Positions 47,689 through 55,981 of a DNA stretch of 64,000 nt are shown here, piece by piece. Under the pieces are notes generated by a model, which saw nothing but the letters and a program-made list of their open reading frames with translations, was not told the DNA's origin and did no database searches. A program made the translations under genes and the position numbers. The DNA comes from Mycobacterium ostraviense. GTDB taxonomy: Bacteria > Actinomycetota > Actinomycetes > Mycobacteriales > Mycobacteriaceae. The number at the start of each line of letters is the position of its first letter. The first letter of the stretch is position 1. Where the stretch lies: positions 4,604,931-4,668,930 of the forward strand of contig NZ_NKRE01000001.1 in assembly GCF_002705925.1 (NCBI RefSeq), read 5' to 3'.

Positions 47689-48894
47689 TTAGGCGCTGAC
47701 CGGCTTGGTTGCCGGTACTTCGACCTTCATCACTTCGATCATGTTGCCGCCCATGATCTTTGCGACGTCGTCCTGGTCGAAACCGGCGAGTTCGTCGACG
47801 AACGAAATCGGGTCTTTCAGGCCTTCGGGGTGCGGCCAGTCGGAACCGAAGACCACCCGGTCGGTGCCCACCATCTTCACGATTTCGGAGAACCGGTCCT
47901 CCCAGAACGGGCTGACGTAGACGCACCGCTTGAACGCCTCGATCGGGTCTTCGCTGAATGCGTTCGGCATTTTCTTGTAGACGCCCTTGAGTCCTTTGAA
48001 CAGGTGCGGCACCCAGTCCGCGCCGTTTTCGATGGACAGGATGCGCAGCTCCGGATTACGCGATAGCGCGCCATGGCACACCAGCGCACCCATGGCATCC
48101 TCGATCGGCCGATGTCCCATCGCCAGGCTGCGGAAGGCGGTCGGCTTGAACGGCAGGAACTCGTCGCCGGGTTCCCACACGTTCATGAATTCCGAATAGC
48201 CGCTGTCCGACGCGTGCATCGAAACCGGGATCCCGGCCCGGATGCAGGCTTGCCAGAACGGGTCGAACTCCTCGAAACCGAACGAGCGGCTGCCGCGGTA
48301 GCCGGGTACCGGGGCCGGGCGGACCAGCACCGTGCGAGCGCCACGCTGCAGGCACCACTCGAGCTCTTCAAGCGCCCGATCCACGATGGGCAAGGTGATC
48401 ACCGGGGTGGCGAAGATGCGGTCCCGGTAGTTGAACGACCAAGTCTCGTACATCCATTGGTTGAGCGCGTGGATGACGTCGTGGGTCATCTCCGGGTCGT
48501 CCTTCATCCGCTCCTCGACCAGGCTGGCCAGGGTGGGGAACATCAAGGCGTAGTCGATGCCCAACTCGTCCATGACTTCCAGCCGCGGGCCCGGCTCCCG
48601 GAAGGCCGGGATCGCCTTCATCGGCTCACCCATCACTTCGCGGTAGCTCTTGCCCCCGCTGCCGTGCCGGAAGTACTCCTCCTGGGCGCCCGGGCGGGCC
48701 ACCACTTCGAACGTCGGGTTGGGGATGTATTCGCTGATATGGCCGCGCACCACGATCTTGGTGCGGCCGCGGATCTGCACATAGTCGATCACGTGCTTGC
48801 GCTTGTCGGGGAGGAACTTGGTCAGCGCCTCCTGCGGCTCGTACATGTGGTTGTCGGCATCGAACACCGGAAAGGGAAGCTCGCGAGACGGCAT
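47689..48894 (-). CDS. Amidohydrolase (PF04909-type)
   Basis: A 401-residue TIM-barrel metal enzyme with FDADNHMYEP at the N-terminus, VSMHASDSGYSEF, LSIENGADW and FGSDWPHPEGL at the C-terminal end; all metal-site positions appear intact. It is a paralogue of the 18482-19699 protein with long shared blocks. ATG 48894 follows AAGGAGA; an in-frame extension to 48948 crosses the operator palindrome and is rejected. It lies next to, and in the same direction as, the TetR-thioesterase fusion gene, whose operator probably controls it. Confidence 0.9.
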   Translation of the reverse strand: MPSRELPFPVFDADNHMYEPQEALTKFLPDKRKHVIDYVQIRGRTKIVVRGHISEYIPNPTFEVVARPGAQEEYFRHGSGGKSYREVMGEPMKAIPAFREPGPRLEVMDELGIDYALMFPTLASLVEERMKDDPEMTHDVIHALNQWMYETWSFNYRDRIFATPVITLPIVDRALEELEWCLQRGARTVLVRPAPVPGYRGSRSFGFEEFDPFWQACIRAGIPVSMHASDSGYSEFMNVWEPGDEFLPFKPTAFRSLAMGHRPIEDAMGALVCHGALSRNPELRILSIENGADWVPHLFKGLKGVYKKMPNAFSEDPIEAFKRCVYVSPFWEDRFSEIVKMVGTDRVVFGSDWPHPEGLKDPISFVDELAGFDQDDVAKIMGGNMIEVMKVEVPATKPVSA

Positions 48895-48929
48895 GGCGAT
48901 CTCCTTGTAGAAGTCTCGGTTCTCAGCAT

Positions 48930-48948
48930 GTGGTAATGACGTTACCAC
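48930..48948. promoter_or_regulatory. Perfect operator-like palindrome upstream of the amidohydrolase gene
   Basis: GTGGTAA-tgacg-TTACCAC is a perfect 7-bp inverted repeat with a 5-base spacer, 36 bases upstream of ATG 48894 and just after the stop of the TetR-fusion gene. A related half site (GGTTACC) is found near 50029 in front of the TetR-fusion gene itself. The likely ligand is that TetR protein. Confidence 0.65.
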
Positions 48949-48965
48949 CTAACGCAAGGGTTCCG

Positions 48966-49988
48966 CTAACCGCTGTCGGGGGTGTCGTTGCGGTCGATGA
49001 TGGCGAAATTCACGGTTGCCGTTGCCGCGAGTTCGCTGTCGCTGTCACCGAAGATGTCGACCTGCATGACCAGCGATCGCCGGCCGGCCCGCAGAACTCG
49101 CGGCACCGCGAGCGCGCCGCCCTGCCTGATCGGGCGCAGGTAGCGGATGAAGAGGTCGGCTGTCGTCATGGCGGTGCCCGGCGGCAGGTACTCCAAGCCG
49201 AGTTGCCCGCCGGCCACGTCGGCCAGCGTGGCGATCAGGCCACCCTGCAGCGCGCCGGAGGTGTTCACCACCTGCGGGCTGACCGGCATGGTCATCGCGA
49301 AGTCATCGTGTGCGGTGGCCGGGCGCATTCCGATCTGGGCGAACAGTTCGGCCAGCGAGGACACCGGCTCGTCGTCGATGCTGCGAATGCCCAGGGCTCG
49401 GCTGCAGAACTCGTACAGTTGGCCGGCGTCGATTGGCGTTCCGTTCAATTCGCTTCCCAGCCAGTGCAATCGGAGCGCTCCCAGCACCGTCTGCATGACG
49501 ATGGCCGCTGCGGCCCCGACGTCGAGGCCCGGGTTGAACACCCCCTCGGTGATGCCCTGCCCGACGATGTCGCGCAGCAGTCGATGCAGCGGCGAAAGCA
49601 CTCGCGCGTATTCGCGGGGCCGGTTCTCGGCCAGGTACTGGTTGTAGAGACTCAGCGCCCGGTTGAGGCTGTCCTGGGTGGTGGACTCCGGTCGTGCGCT
49701 GATGCGGTCGATGACCAGCTTCAGGGCGGCGGTGCTGTCGAGTCCGGCGGTTTCGGCGCGCCACAGCTGTGCCGTATGCGCCATGGTCCTGTCGAAGAGG
49801 GCCAGCAGTAGTTCGTCCTTACTGCCGAAATGCTGGTAAAACGCCCGCAACGAGGTCTTGGAGCGCGCCACGACCTCTTGCACGGTGAAATCGGTGCGGC
49901 CGGTTTCACCCAGAATTTCGACCGCCGTCTTGATGAAGCGGTCGGCGCGCGTTACTTCCGCTTCCTCGTTAGGGGCGGTCATAGGCAT
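48966..49988 (-). CDS. TetR-family regulator fused to a hotdog-fold thioesterase domain
   Basis: A 340-residue fusion. Residues about 8-60 form a TetR DNA-binding domain ending FTVQEVVARSKTSLRAFYQHFGSKDELL. Residues about 70-205 form the all-helical TetR ligand/dimer region. Residues about 228-335 read as a PaaI/4HBT hotdog domain (VVNTSGALQGGLIATLADVAGG and TADLFIRYLRPIRQGG). The hotdog could bind, or hydrolyse, an acyl-CoA inducer. ATG 49988 follows GAGGAG; ATG 49982 is possible. A palindrome lies between its stop and the amidohydrolase gene. Confidence 0.88.
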   Translation of the reverse strand: MPMTAPNEEAEVTRADRFIKTAVEILGETGRTDFTVQEVVARSKTSLRAFYQHFGSKDELLLALFDRTMAHTAQLWRAETAGLDSTAALKLVIDRISARPESTTQDSLNRALSLYNQYLAENRPREYARVLSPLHRLLRDIVGQGITEGVFNPGLDVGAAAAIVMQTVLGALRLHWLGSELNGTPIDAGQLYEFCSRALGIRSIDDEPVSSLAELFAQIGMRPATAHDDFAMTMPVSPQVVNTSGALQGGLIATLADVAGGQLGLEYLPPGTAMTTADLFIRYLRPIRQGGALAVPRVLRAGRRSLVMQVDIFGDSDSELAATATVNFAIIDRNDTPDSG

Positions 49989-50181
49989 TTGTCTCCTCAC
50001 TTTGGCCCTGGCAACAACGGCGAGAATGAGGTTACCGTGTATTGGGGCCGATGTCGTCAAGCGCGTCACCAAAACCGCATCCGCCCCATTTGTCACAGCT
50101 CGGCGTGGGTCGTCGGTCATGTCGGTGGTCCCCGGTACCGTCCGGCGCAAGCAAATGCGAACCTGGTCGCCGGGAGGCCTC

Positions 50182-52002
50182 ATGACTGTCACGATCGCCG
50201 CGGGAGAGACGTCCGCAACAGAGCTGTCCGCCTATCTGCCATTGCTGGCACGGCTACGCAATGGCGCACGGGCGCAACCGGATTGGCCGGCGATCGTCGA
50301 TGACGCGGTCAAGGTCTGGGCACGGCCGGGGTTTGACACCTTCCTTGCGATGCCTCGGTTGCGGTTCGAGCCGTTCGACTATCAGCTGCGGGCCGCGCGC
50401 ACCGTGCTGCAGCGGATGCGCGGCCGGGGGATCCTGGCCGACGAGGTCGGGCTCGGCAAGACGATCGAGGCCGGGTTGGTGACCTCCGAGTTGCGCATGC
50501 GCGGGCTCGCCGACCGCGTGCTGGTAGTCGTTCCGGCGGGGCTTATCGACCAGTGGCGTGACGAACTCGAGCGGAAGTTCGGGTTGCCGACCACCATCGT
50601 CCAATCCGGGTCGACACCGGCTGCCGAGCTTGGGATGGACCGGCCGGTCACCATCGCGTCGCTCGCCGCCGCTCGTCGCGATCCATTGCTGGGCAGGCTG
50701 ACCGACACCGACTGGGACCTGGTGATCTTCGACGAGGCGCACCGGCTCCGCAACCCGCGAAGCGCGTCGGGCAAGCTCGCGCGCTGTTTGCGTGCCCGTT
50801 ATCTGCTGATGCTGACGGCGACGCCGGTGGAGAACAAGCTGTCGGACTTGTACCAGCTGGTCAGTCTGGTCGCACCGGGATTGCTCGGCACACCGGCCCA
50901 GTTCCGCGCCAAACATGGTGCAGCATCGGTCGATTCGAGACCGCACAACCTGGAGGAGCTGCGCGCACGGACTAAAGAAGTGATGGTCAGGCATCGCCGC
51001 AGCGAGGTCGCCGTGATGTTGCCGCCTCGGCTGGCCGAGACGATCCTGGTGACGCCCGGCGCCGACGAGGCCGGTCTGTACGCCGACGTCGTCCGGCGAG
51101 TCAGGGCAGCGGCAACCGGGTCAGAACGCAGCCGGTTGGCCCTGCGCGGGCTGACCCGGCTGGCCGGTTCCAGTCCCGGGGCCGCTGCGCCCACGTTGGT
51201 GAAGCTCGGCTGGAATGACCTCGCGGAACGGGCCCGGGCCATCCGGGAACCGGACAAGGTGCGCGTGCTCGTCGAACTCCTTGGACGCCACGTCCGCAGG
51301 AGCGAAAAGGTTTTGGTATTCACCGGGTTTCGGCAGACACTGGACGTGCTCACCGCTGCGGTCGAACGGGCCGGGCTGTCGTCGGCCTTGTATCACGGCA
51401 GCCTCACTCGCACGGAGAAGGAGGCGGCAATCGCGGCGTTCCGTGCCGACACACCGATCCTGCTGTCCACGGAGTCGGCGGGTGAGGGTCGCAACCTCCA
51501 GTTCTGCCATGTGATGGTGAACTTCGACCTGCCGTGGAATCCGATGCAGATTGAGCAGCGGCTCGGCCGGCTGCACCGCGTCGGTCAGGAACACGACGTG
51601 ACGCTGACCAACCTGGTCTGCCGGGGCACCGTCGAACAAAAGGTCATGCATGTGCTTGAGGCAAAGATCAACCTGTTCGAACTCGTCGTCGGTGAACTCG
51701 ACATGATCCTCGGCCGGATCGACGATGACTTCGATTTCGAGAACGAGGTTTTCGACGCGTTCGTCGATGCCGTCGACGACGACGAGTTCGAGCGAAGGCT
51801 CGACGTCCTTGGGAACGCGCTCGCCGAGGCGAGACGCAGCTATGTGAAAAGCCGGGAAGATGTCGACCTTCTCGTGGCGACCGCGAGCGCGGCGCAGCCG
51901 GGCGCGGCGGGTCGCCGCTCAGCTGTCCCGGTGGCGACCGCGAGCGCGGCGCAGCCGGGCGCGGCGGGTCGCCGCTCAGCTGTCCCGGGTGCGGCGTCGT
52001 GA
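50182..52002 (+). CDS. SNF2/RapA-type helicase-like ATPase
   Basis: A 606-residue superfamily 2 ATPase. Walker A is ADEVGLGKTIEAGL, motif II is IFDEAHRLRN, motif III-like LTATPVENKLSDLYQL follows, and the C-terminal helicase half has VLVFTGFRQTLDVL, STESAGEGRNLQFC and QRLGRLHRVGQEHDV. SNF2 enzymes translocate on duplex DNA and remodel protein-DNA complexes rather than unwind. The C-terminus carries two exact 19-residue repeats. ATG 50182 follows GGGAGG. It is coupled by GTGA overlap to a zinc-ribbon protein of unknown function, and the two probably form one complex. Confidence 0.9.
   Translation: MTVTIAAGETSATELSAYLPLLARLRNGARAQPDWPAIVDDAVKVWARPGFDTFLAMPRLRFEPFDYQLRAARTVLQRMRGRGILADEVGLGKTIEAGLVTSELRMRGLADRVLVVVPAGLIDQWRDELERKFGLPTTIVQSGSTPAAELGMDRPVTIASLAAARRDPLLGRLTDTDWDLVIFDEAHRLRNPRSASGKLARCLRARYLLMLTATPVENKLSDLYQLVSLVAPGLLGTPAQFRAKHGAASVDSRPHNLEELRARTKEVMVRHRRSEVAVMLPPRLAETILVTPGADEAGLYADVVRRVRAAATGSERSRLALRGLTRLAGSSPGAAAPTLVKLGWNDLAERARAIREPDKVRVLVELLGRHVRRSEKVLVFTGFRQTLDVLTAAVERAGLSSALYHGSLTRTEKEAAIAAFRADTPILLSTESAGEGRNLQFCHVMVNFDLPWNPMQIEQRLGRLHRVGQEHDVTLTNLVCRGTVEQKVMHVLEAKINLFELVVGELDMILGRIDDDFDFENEVFDAFVDAVDDDEFERRLDVLGNALAEARRSYVKSREDVDLLVATASAAQPGAAGRRSAVPVATASAAQPGAAGRRSAVPGAAS
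51874..51987 (+). repeat. In-frame tandem duplication of 57 bp in the helicase C-terminus
   Basis: Bases 51874-51930 and 51931-51987 are two copies of a GC-rich 57-bp unit, encoding VATASAAQPGAAGRRSAVP twice. The unit itself looks like a GC-rich intergenic repeat drawn into the reading frame. Copy number may vary between strains without breaking the frame. Confidence 0.85.
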
Positions 52003-53891
52003 CGAGCACCGATGTGGGACTGAGCTTTTGGCTGCGGTATGTCGAGGCGAGCGGCGGGCTCACCGAATTTGGCGGCGATACAACGCTGGTGATGCTCCCA
52101 CCAGACTTGCAGGCGATGCTGGAGCTGCCGGATGTGCTGCAGGTCACCGCCGACCCCGATGTCGCCCGCGAGGACGGTGCGACGCTGCTCTCGGCGGGGC
52201 ATCCCGCGCTGGGCCGCTGCGCCGACGAGGTGCTGGCCGTAGGTGATGTCGCCGCGATGACCGTTCCGGTGACCGCCACGCCGCCACCGGCGGTCGAGCA
52301 CCTGCAGGCGATGGCCCGCGACCAGTTCGCCGTCGAGCACGGGCGGATCGACGCCACCGGCGCACCGACCCGGTCGGTTCGCGCGATTCTGCGCCTCGGC
52401 GTGCTGGTCGACTACACCTTGTCCAGTGACGACCACTATCAAGAATGCGCCGAGTGCTGGGTGGATGTGCAGTCCCGACGCCAGCTCCCGACCCAGGTCA
52501 TTACGAGGCTCGCCGCCATCCCGACGGTGCCGAAAGATGGTTCGCCTTCCTTCAACGGCCTGGCCGCGGCGGTCAGATTTGCGGACCAGGTTATCGAGCA
52601 GTGCGCGCAGCGGCGGCGATCCCAGCTCGCGGATGACGTCGTTAAGGCGCGCGACGCGGAGCTGCAACGTGTCGAGGCGTACTACCGTGATGCGCTCGCG
52701 ACGATCGAGCGTCGGCGTGCGCACGCACCTGCCGATCGCTGGGAGCTGTTGGACGCACGCGCCGACAGCGTACGCATCGAGCGTGGCCGACGGATCGGCG
52801 AGACTCGGGAGAAGTACCAGGGGAGCCACCAGATTCGGCCGTATCGGCTGCACATCTACGAGGTGCCGGTATGGAGGTTGCCGGTCGACGTTCGTCGCGG
52901 CGACCGGCGCTACCCGCTGACGCTCGATTGGCTCATTCCACTGGCCCGGTTCGCCGACCTCGCTTGCCCACACTGTGGTGCCGATGAGCGGCTGGCCGCG
53001 ACGAAAACGGGCCTGCGGTGCGCTGGCTGCGTCCCGCGGCCGACGGTGCGGCTGGTGCCTGAGCCTGCGAGACCGTCGGCAAAGCCAGCGGTGAAGGCGA
53101 AACCGGTTGTCGCACCACCGCAGACGCCGAGGCCGCAATCGTTGCCGGTGCCCGCCGATTCCGGCCCGGCCCTAGCGAAAATTCCGAAGCTCGGCGACAA
53201 GCTGACCGGAAAAGTGTGGGAAGCGGTGGTCCGCAACGACCGGCGGCTGGCACGCATGTGTACGTCCGATTCGCCTGCGGCGACGGCGATCCGGCTATAC
53301 GGTCCGTCGGGCGCCGCGTGGGCGGTGGGGATTATGCCGACCGAGGACCTGGTCGCCGTCGCCAGCCACAGCACAATCACCTCGTCGGGGGTGCACCATG
53401 CGTCCCATGGCTACGTGGAAACCGCAGCGGGACGTCGCTTTCCATTCCTGCTCCGGTGGCACTCGGCGGGAGGCGCCGCACAGATCGACGAGATGCTGCC
53501 CTACGACCGGCCGTTCGAGACCGCGCACCTGAGGCGATGGGTGCTGGGACCGGGCGGCACGGCCGTGCACGCCCCGCCGCAACCCTGGCTGCCGCTCGGC
53601 CCTGTCGGCGAATTGCTCTGGCGCAGCGTGATTCCCGCGTTCGGTTTGCCCGCCGTTCTGCGCTGCCTCGCCGCGCTGTGGCGGCTGTCCGACGAGGGCG
53701 CCTTGCTCGATTCACATGGCCCCGTAGCGATCGCGGCCGGAATCGAACGAATGGTGTGCCAACGCGCGAACCTGACAACCGGCCGCTTCGCCGATATCGC
53801 TGCCGTCTACCGCATCGAGGAAGCCGCGGTGCGCGCCGCCGATGCTGCCCTGCAGAAGTGCCTGCGACTGGGCCCGCAGCGGTGGTGGTAA
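51999..53891 (+). CDS. Zinc-ribbon protein partnered with the SNF2 ATPase, function unknown
   Basis: A 630-residue protein I cannot assign to a named family. Visible features: an alpha/beta N-terminal part (1-110), a helical and charged middle (about 195-270, with KARDAELQRVEAYYRDALATIERRRA, probably coiled coil), and a zinc ribbon with Cys323, Cys326, Cys341 and Cys344 (CPHC...CAGC). A Pro/Lys/Val-rich linker (about 350-395) follows, then a C-terminal domain rich in tryptophan and histidine. GTG 51999 overlaps the helicase stop, so the pair is co-translated. The position next to a toxin-antitoxin pair makes a defence or DNA-maintenance role conceivable but unproven. Confidence 0.8.
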   Translation: MTSTDVGLSFWLRYVEASGGLTEFGGDTTLVMLPPDLQAMLELPDVLQVTADPDVAREDGATLLSAGHPALGRCADEVLAVGDVAAMTVPVTATPPPAVEHLQAMARDQFAVEHGRIDATGAPTRSVRAILRLGVLVDYTLSSDDHYQECAECWVDVQSRRQLPTQVITRLAAIPTVPKDGSPSFNGLAAAVRFADQVIEQCAQRRRSQLADDVVKARDAELQRVEAYYRDALATIERRRAHAPADRWELLDARADSVRIERGRRIGETREKYQGSHQIRPYRLHIYEVPVWRLPVDVRRGDRRYPLTLDWLIPLARFADLACPHCGADERLAATKTGLRCAGCVPRPTVRLVPEPARPSAKPAVKAKPVVAPPQTPRPQSLPVPADSGPALAKIPKLGDKLTGKVWEAVVRNDRRLARMCTSDSPAATAIRLYGPSGAAWAVGIMPTEDLVAVASHSTITSSGVHHASHGYVETAAGRRFPFLLRWHSAGGAAQIDEMLPYDRPFETAHLRRWVLGPGGTAVHAPPQPWLPLGPVGELLWRSVIPAFGLPAVLRCLAALWRLSDEGALLDSHGPVAIAAGIERMVCQRANLTTGRFADIAAVYRIEEAAVRAADAALQKCLRLGPQRWW

Positions 53892-53967
53892 GCGTTGGCC
53901 TGGGTCGTCGCCGCCCGGGATAAGGTCAATTGTGCTCGACGTGCGCGGCCGCTGGGTCGTCGCCACG

Positions 53968-54594
53968 TCAACAGCGGAGATCAAGCGCCGCGGCGACGAT
54001 CGGTTTGGCCCACCCGGGCGTCGACGACAGATCCGGCGGACCCACGATCTGTCCCCGCACAACGTGCAGCACGAGCTCGGGCCGCGGCGCCTTGCCTTCG
54101 CCCGGGTCGGCGTCTTGCGAGTTGTCGTACATGCGCAGTTCGGTCAGCGCAGGCAGCAGCCGCACCAGATTCAACCTGCTGTGCCGCCACCGACGCCGGA
54201 TGTCGGCTTCGGGAATATCATGGCCACCCGCGTCGACCCGCCGCCGCACTCGCTCGATGTGGACTTCAGGGCTGGCCAATCCGACATACCAGATCCGCAC
54301 CTCAATGCCGTGTGATGCCGCCTCGGCGAGCAGTCGGGGCATGGTGCTTCCACCGAGCGTGGTTTCGAACGCGAGGTCCAGGCGTTCGTTGATTGCCCGT
54401 TCCAGCAGCCGCTTACCCTGTCGCCACGCCGTCGCGTTTGCCGCGGTTTGATCCAGTCCCGGATTCGCCGCGATCAACCTCCGCGCTGCCTCGTCAGGGT
54501 TGTAATAGTCGGCGCCGGACGCGCGGAACATGGCGCCGCCGATGGTGCTCTTGCCCGCGCCGTTGACACCGGCGAGGACGTACAGCCGGCTCAG
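53968..54594 (-). CDS. Zeta-toxin-like P-loop kinase with non-ATG start
   Basis: A 208-residue P-loop protein. Walker A (GVNGAGKST) is at residues 9-17 if translation begins at CTG 54594, directly after the antitoxin TGA. The first ATG (54531) would remove Walker A. YYNPDEAARRL and FETTLGGSTMPRLL match zeta-type kinases, which phosphorylate UDP-sugars or other small targets. CTG AGC CGG CTG TAC looks like an ATG start that has changed to CTG. So the toxin is either weakly initiated, initiated by coupling, or silenced. It ends convergent to the zinc-ribbon gene, 76 bases away. Confidence 0.75.
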   Translation of the reverse strand: MSRLYVLAGVNGAGKSTIGGAMFRASGADYYNPDEAARRLIAANPGLDQTAANATAWRQGKRLLERAINERLDLAFETTLGGSTMPRLLAEAASHGIEVRIWYVGLASPEVHIERVRRRVDAGGHDIPEADIRRRWRHSRLNLVRLLPALTELRMYDNSQDADPGEGKAPRPELVLHVVRGQIVGPPDLSSTPGWAKPIVAAALDLRC

Positions 54595-54951
54595 TCAGCG
54601 CCGCCGCTTCGCGCGGGCCGCCTTCACCGCGACCTGCCCCAGCTGTTGCGGGCTGGCATCGAAAGCGGATGCCATCGCGGCCTTGGATTTTGGCGTCTGC
54701 ATGCGCTCCAGCAAGCGGTCGAACTCTTCGGTCAACTCGTCCAGAGCAGGGGTAGCCGCGCGGGTCAGCGCTTCGAACTCGGCGTAGGACACCAGTACTG
54801 CCTTCGGCGTGTTGTGCTTGGTGATCGCGACCGCACCGTCGGCAGTGGCCATCTCCAGGACCGCGCCGAACTGGTTCTTGAACCGCGTGGCGGCGACGGT
54901 CGGCAGGTCGACGAGTTCCCCAGCGCGGTTTCGGTAGGTCAGAGTAGGCAT
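54595..54951 (-). CDS. Phd/YefM-type antitoxin
   Basis: A 118-residue protein whose N-terminal 60 residues read as a Phd/YefM DNA-binding antitoxin (ATRFKNQFGAVLEMATADGAVAITKHNTPKAVLVSYAEFEAL). The extended helical, basic C-terminus (DELTEEFDRLLERMQ to AARAKRRR) would wrap the toxin. ATG 54951 is the start. The upstream AT-rich TAGC-N7-GCTA dyad (about 54970-54985) may be its autoregulatory site. It is immediately followed by a zeta-like kinase gene, the usual antitoxin-first order. Confidence 0.8.
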   Translation of the reverse strand: MPTLTYRNRAGELVDLPTVAATRFKNQFGAVLEMATADGAVAITKHNTPKAVLVSYAEFEALTRAATPALDELTEEFDRLLERMQTPKSKAAMASAFDASPQQLGQVAVKAARAKRRR

Positions 54952-55228
54952 GTCACCAGTATAGTCAAAGTAGCCAGATTAGCTATTTTGTTCGGAAGTA
55001 GCAGACCTCGAGATGGTGCCTCACATCGCGATGCCGCAGACCCGCGAACCTTTCGACCAGCTGGCCTGCGCGGGCCGCTGAGTAGCCGAACTGCATGTCG
55101 ACTAGCGGCCCTGTGCCCCACGTTGTAGGACGCAACACCCACTTTCCCATCAGCCACATCAGTCTCCACCGGTTCGGGGTGTCTCTTTTTGCCCACCTGG
55201 TAGCGACAAATTAGTTGCGCCCCTTGAC

Positions 55229-55638
55229 TTGTCGCCGAAAAGCGGTCGTGGGGCTGCGCCCGGGTGTGGGGAGATGGAAATCCCGTGCTGGTGCGGTTGG
55301 GTCGGCGGCTGACGGCCGCCGAGTGTGCGCTGATGGCGCCGACTGTGCGTTGGCGGCGCCGACTGTGCCGTCAGGGCGGGCAGATCGTGGATATTCCCGC
55401 CCTACATACACTCTCAAAGCCGTCACCGCACACTCGATACGGTCGCATGACAGCCGACTCGGTAAGCACCTGAGACATCCCCCGAACGCCTGCCATCACA
55501 AGAGGTTTGAGCACGATGCTCTATCGGCGTGCCGAAAACAGAGCCAAGGTGTGCCGAAAACAGAGCCAGGCAGCCAAGGCTGCACAGGAGGACATCTTTG
55601 ACCAGCAGCATTCGTGGTTACCATGAATTACCGAGTGA
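55229..55638 (-). repeat. Dispersed repeat element, copy B (inverted relative to 28397-28844)
   Basis: 410 bp matching copy A in reverse complement, with many substitutions and about two fewer 20-bp tandem units. It runs from GTCGCCGAAAAGCGGTCGTG to CCGAGTGA. No coding capacity of its own is evident. Together with the 54952-55228 stretch to its left and 55639-55981 to its right, where no gene is seen, it makes a 1-kb non-coding interval. Confidence 0.85.
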
Positions 55639-55745
55639 GTCGGGCAAATTGCACCGACTTGGCCTGGGGTCCACGTCAAAGATGTGATTGCTGGGCCCGG
55701 ACTCCGCTCAGCGCGGTGACTAGATCAGCACCGCCTCAGATCCGT

Positions 55746-55766
55746 ATCCGTTGACCTACAACGGAT
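55746..55766. other. Perfect 8-bp hairpin in the non-coding gap downstream of the PE-PPE gene
   Basis: ATCCGTTG-acctа-CAACGGAT type structure: arms 55746-55753 and 55759-55766 with a 5-base loop (ACCTA). It is about 215 bases beyond the PE-PPE stop. It may be a terminator for that gene or a recombination/binding site. The remaining bases of 55639-55981 show nothing recognisable. Confidence 0.45.
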
Positions 55767-55981
55767 CCACTAGGTCGCGAGACCTGGCGGCCGGACACGG
55801 TTATGTGGACGTTGAAGCGAGTTTACTTCCGGGCGCATGGGTTAGGAGGGAACGCCAACGCACGGCGGGCGGTGGCAGCCGTGGAACCGACGCTACGTGC
55901 GCCGAAAGGTTCTAGATAGCAGACCAGCTGGTCATCGACCGTCCGGCCCCGGTGACCGCCGCAACTAGCGACCGAGGTCCG

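Noticed and set aside
54939-55196. 85-codon minus-strand frame upstream of the antitoxin
   Set aside because: No family signal, no ribosome binding site, and it crosses the antitoxin promoter. A different frame (FGYSAARAGQLVERFAG) looks gene-like for about 35 codons but cannot be assigned.
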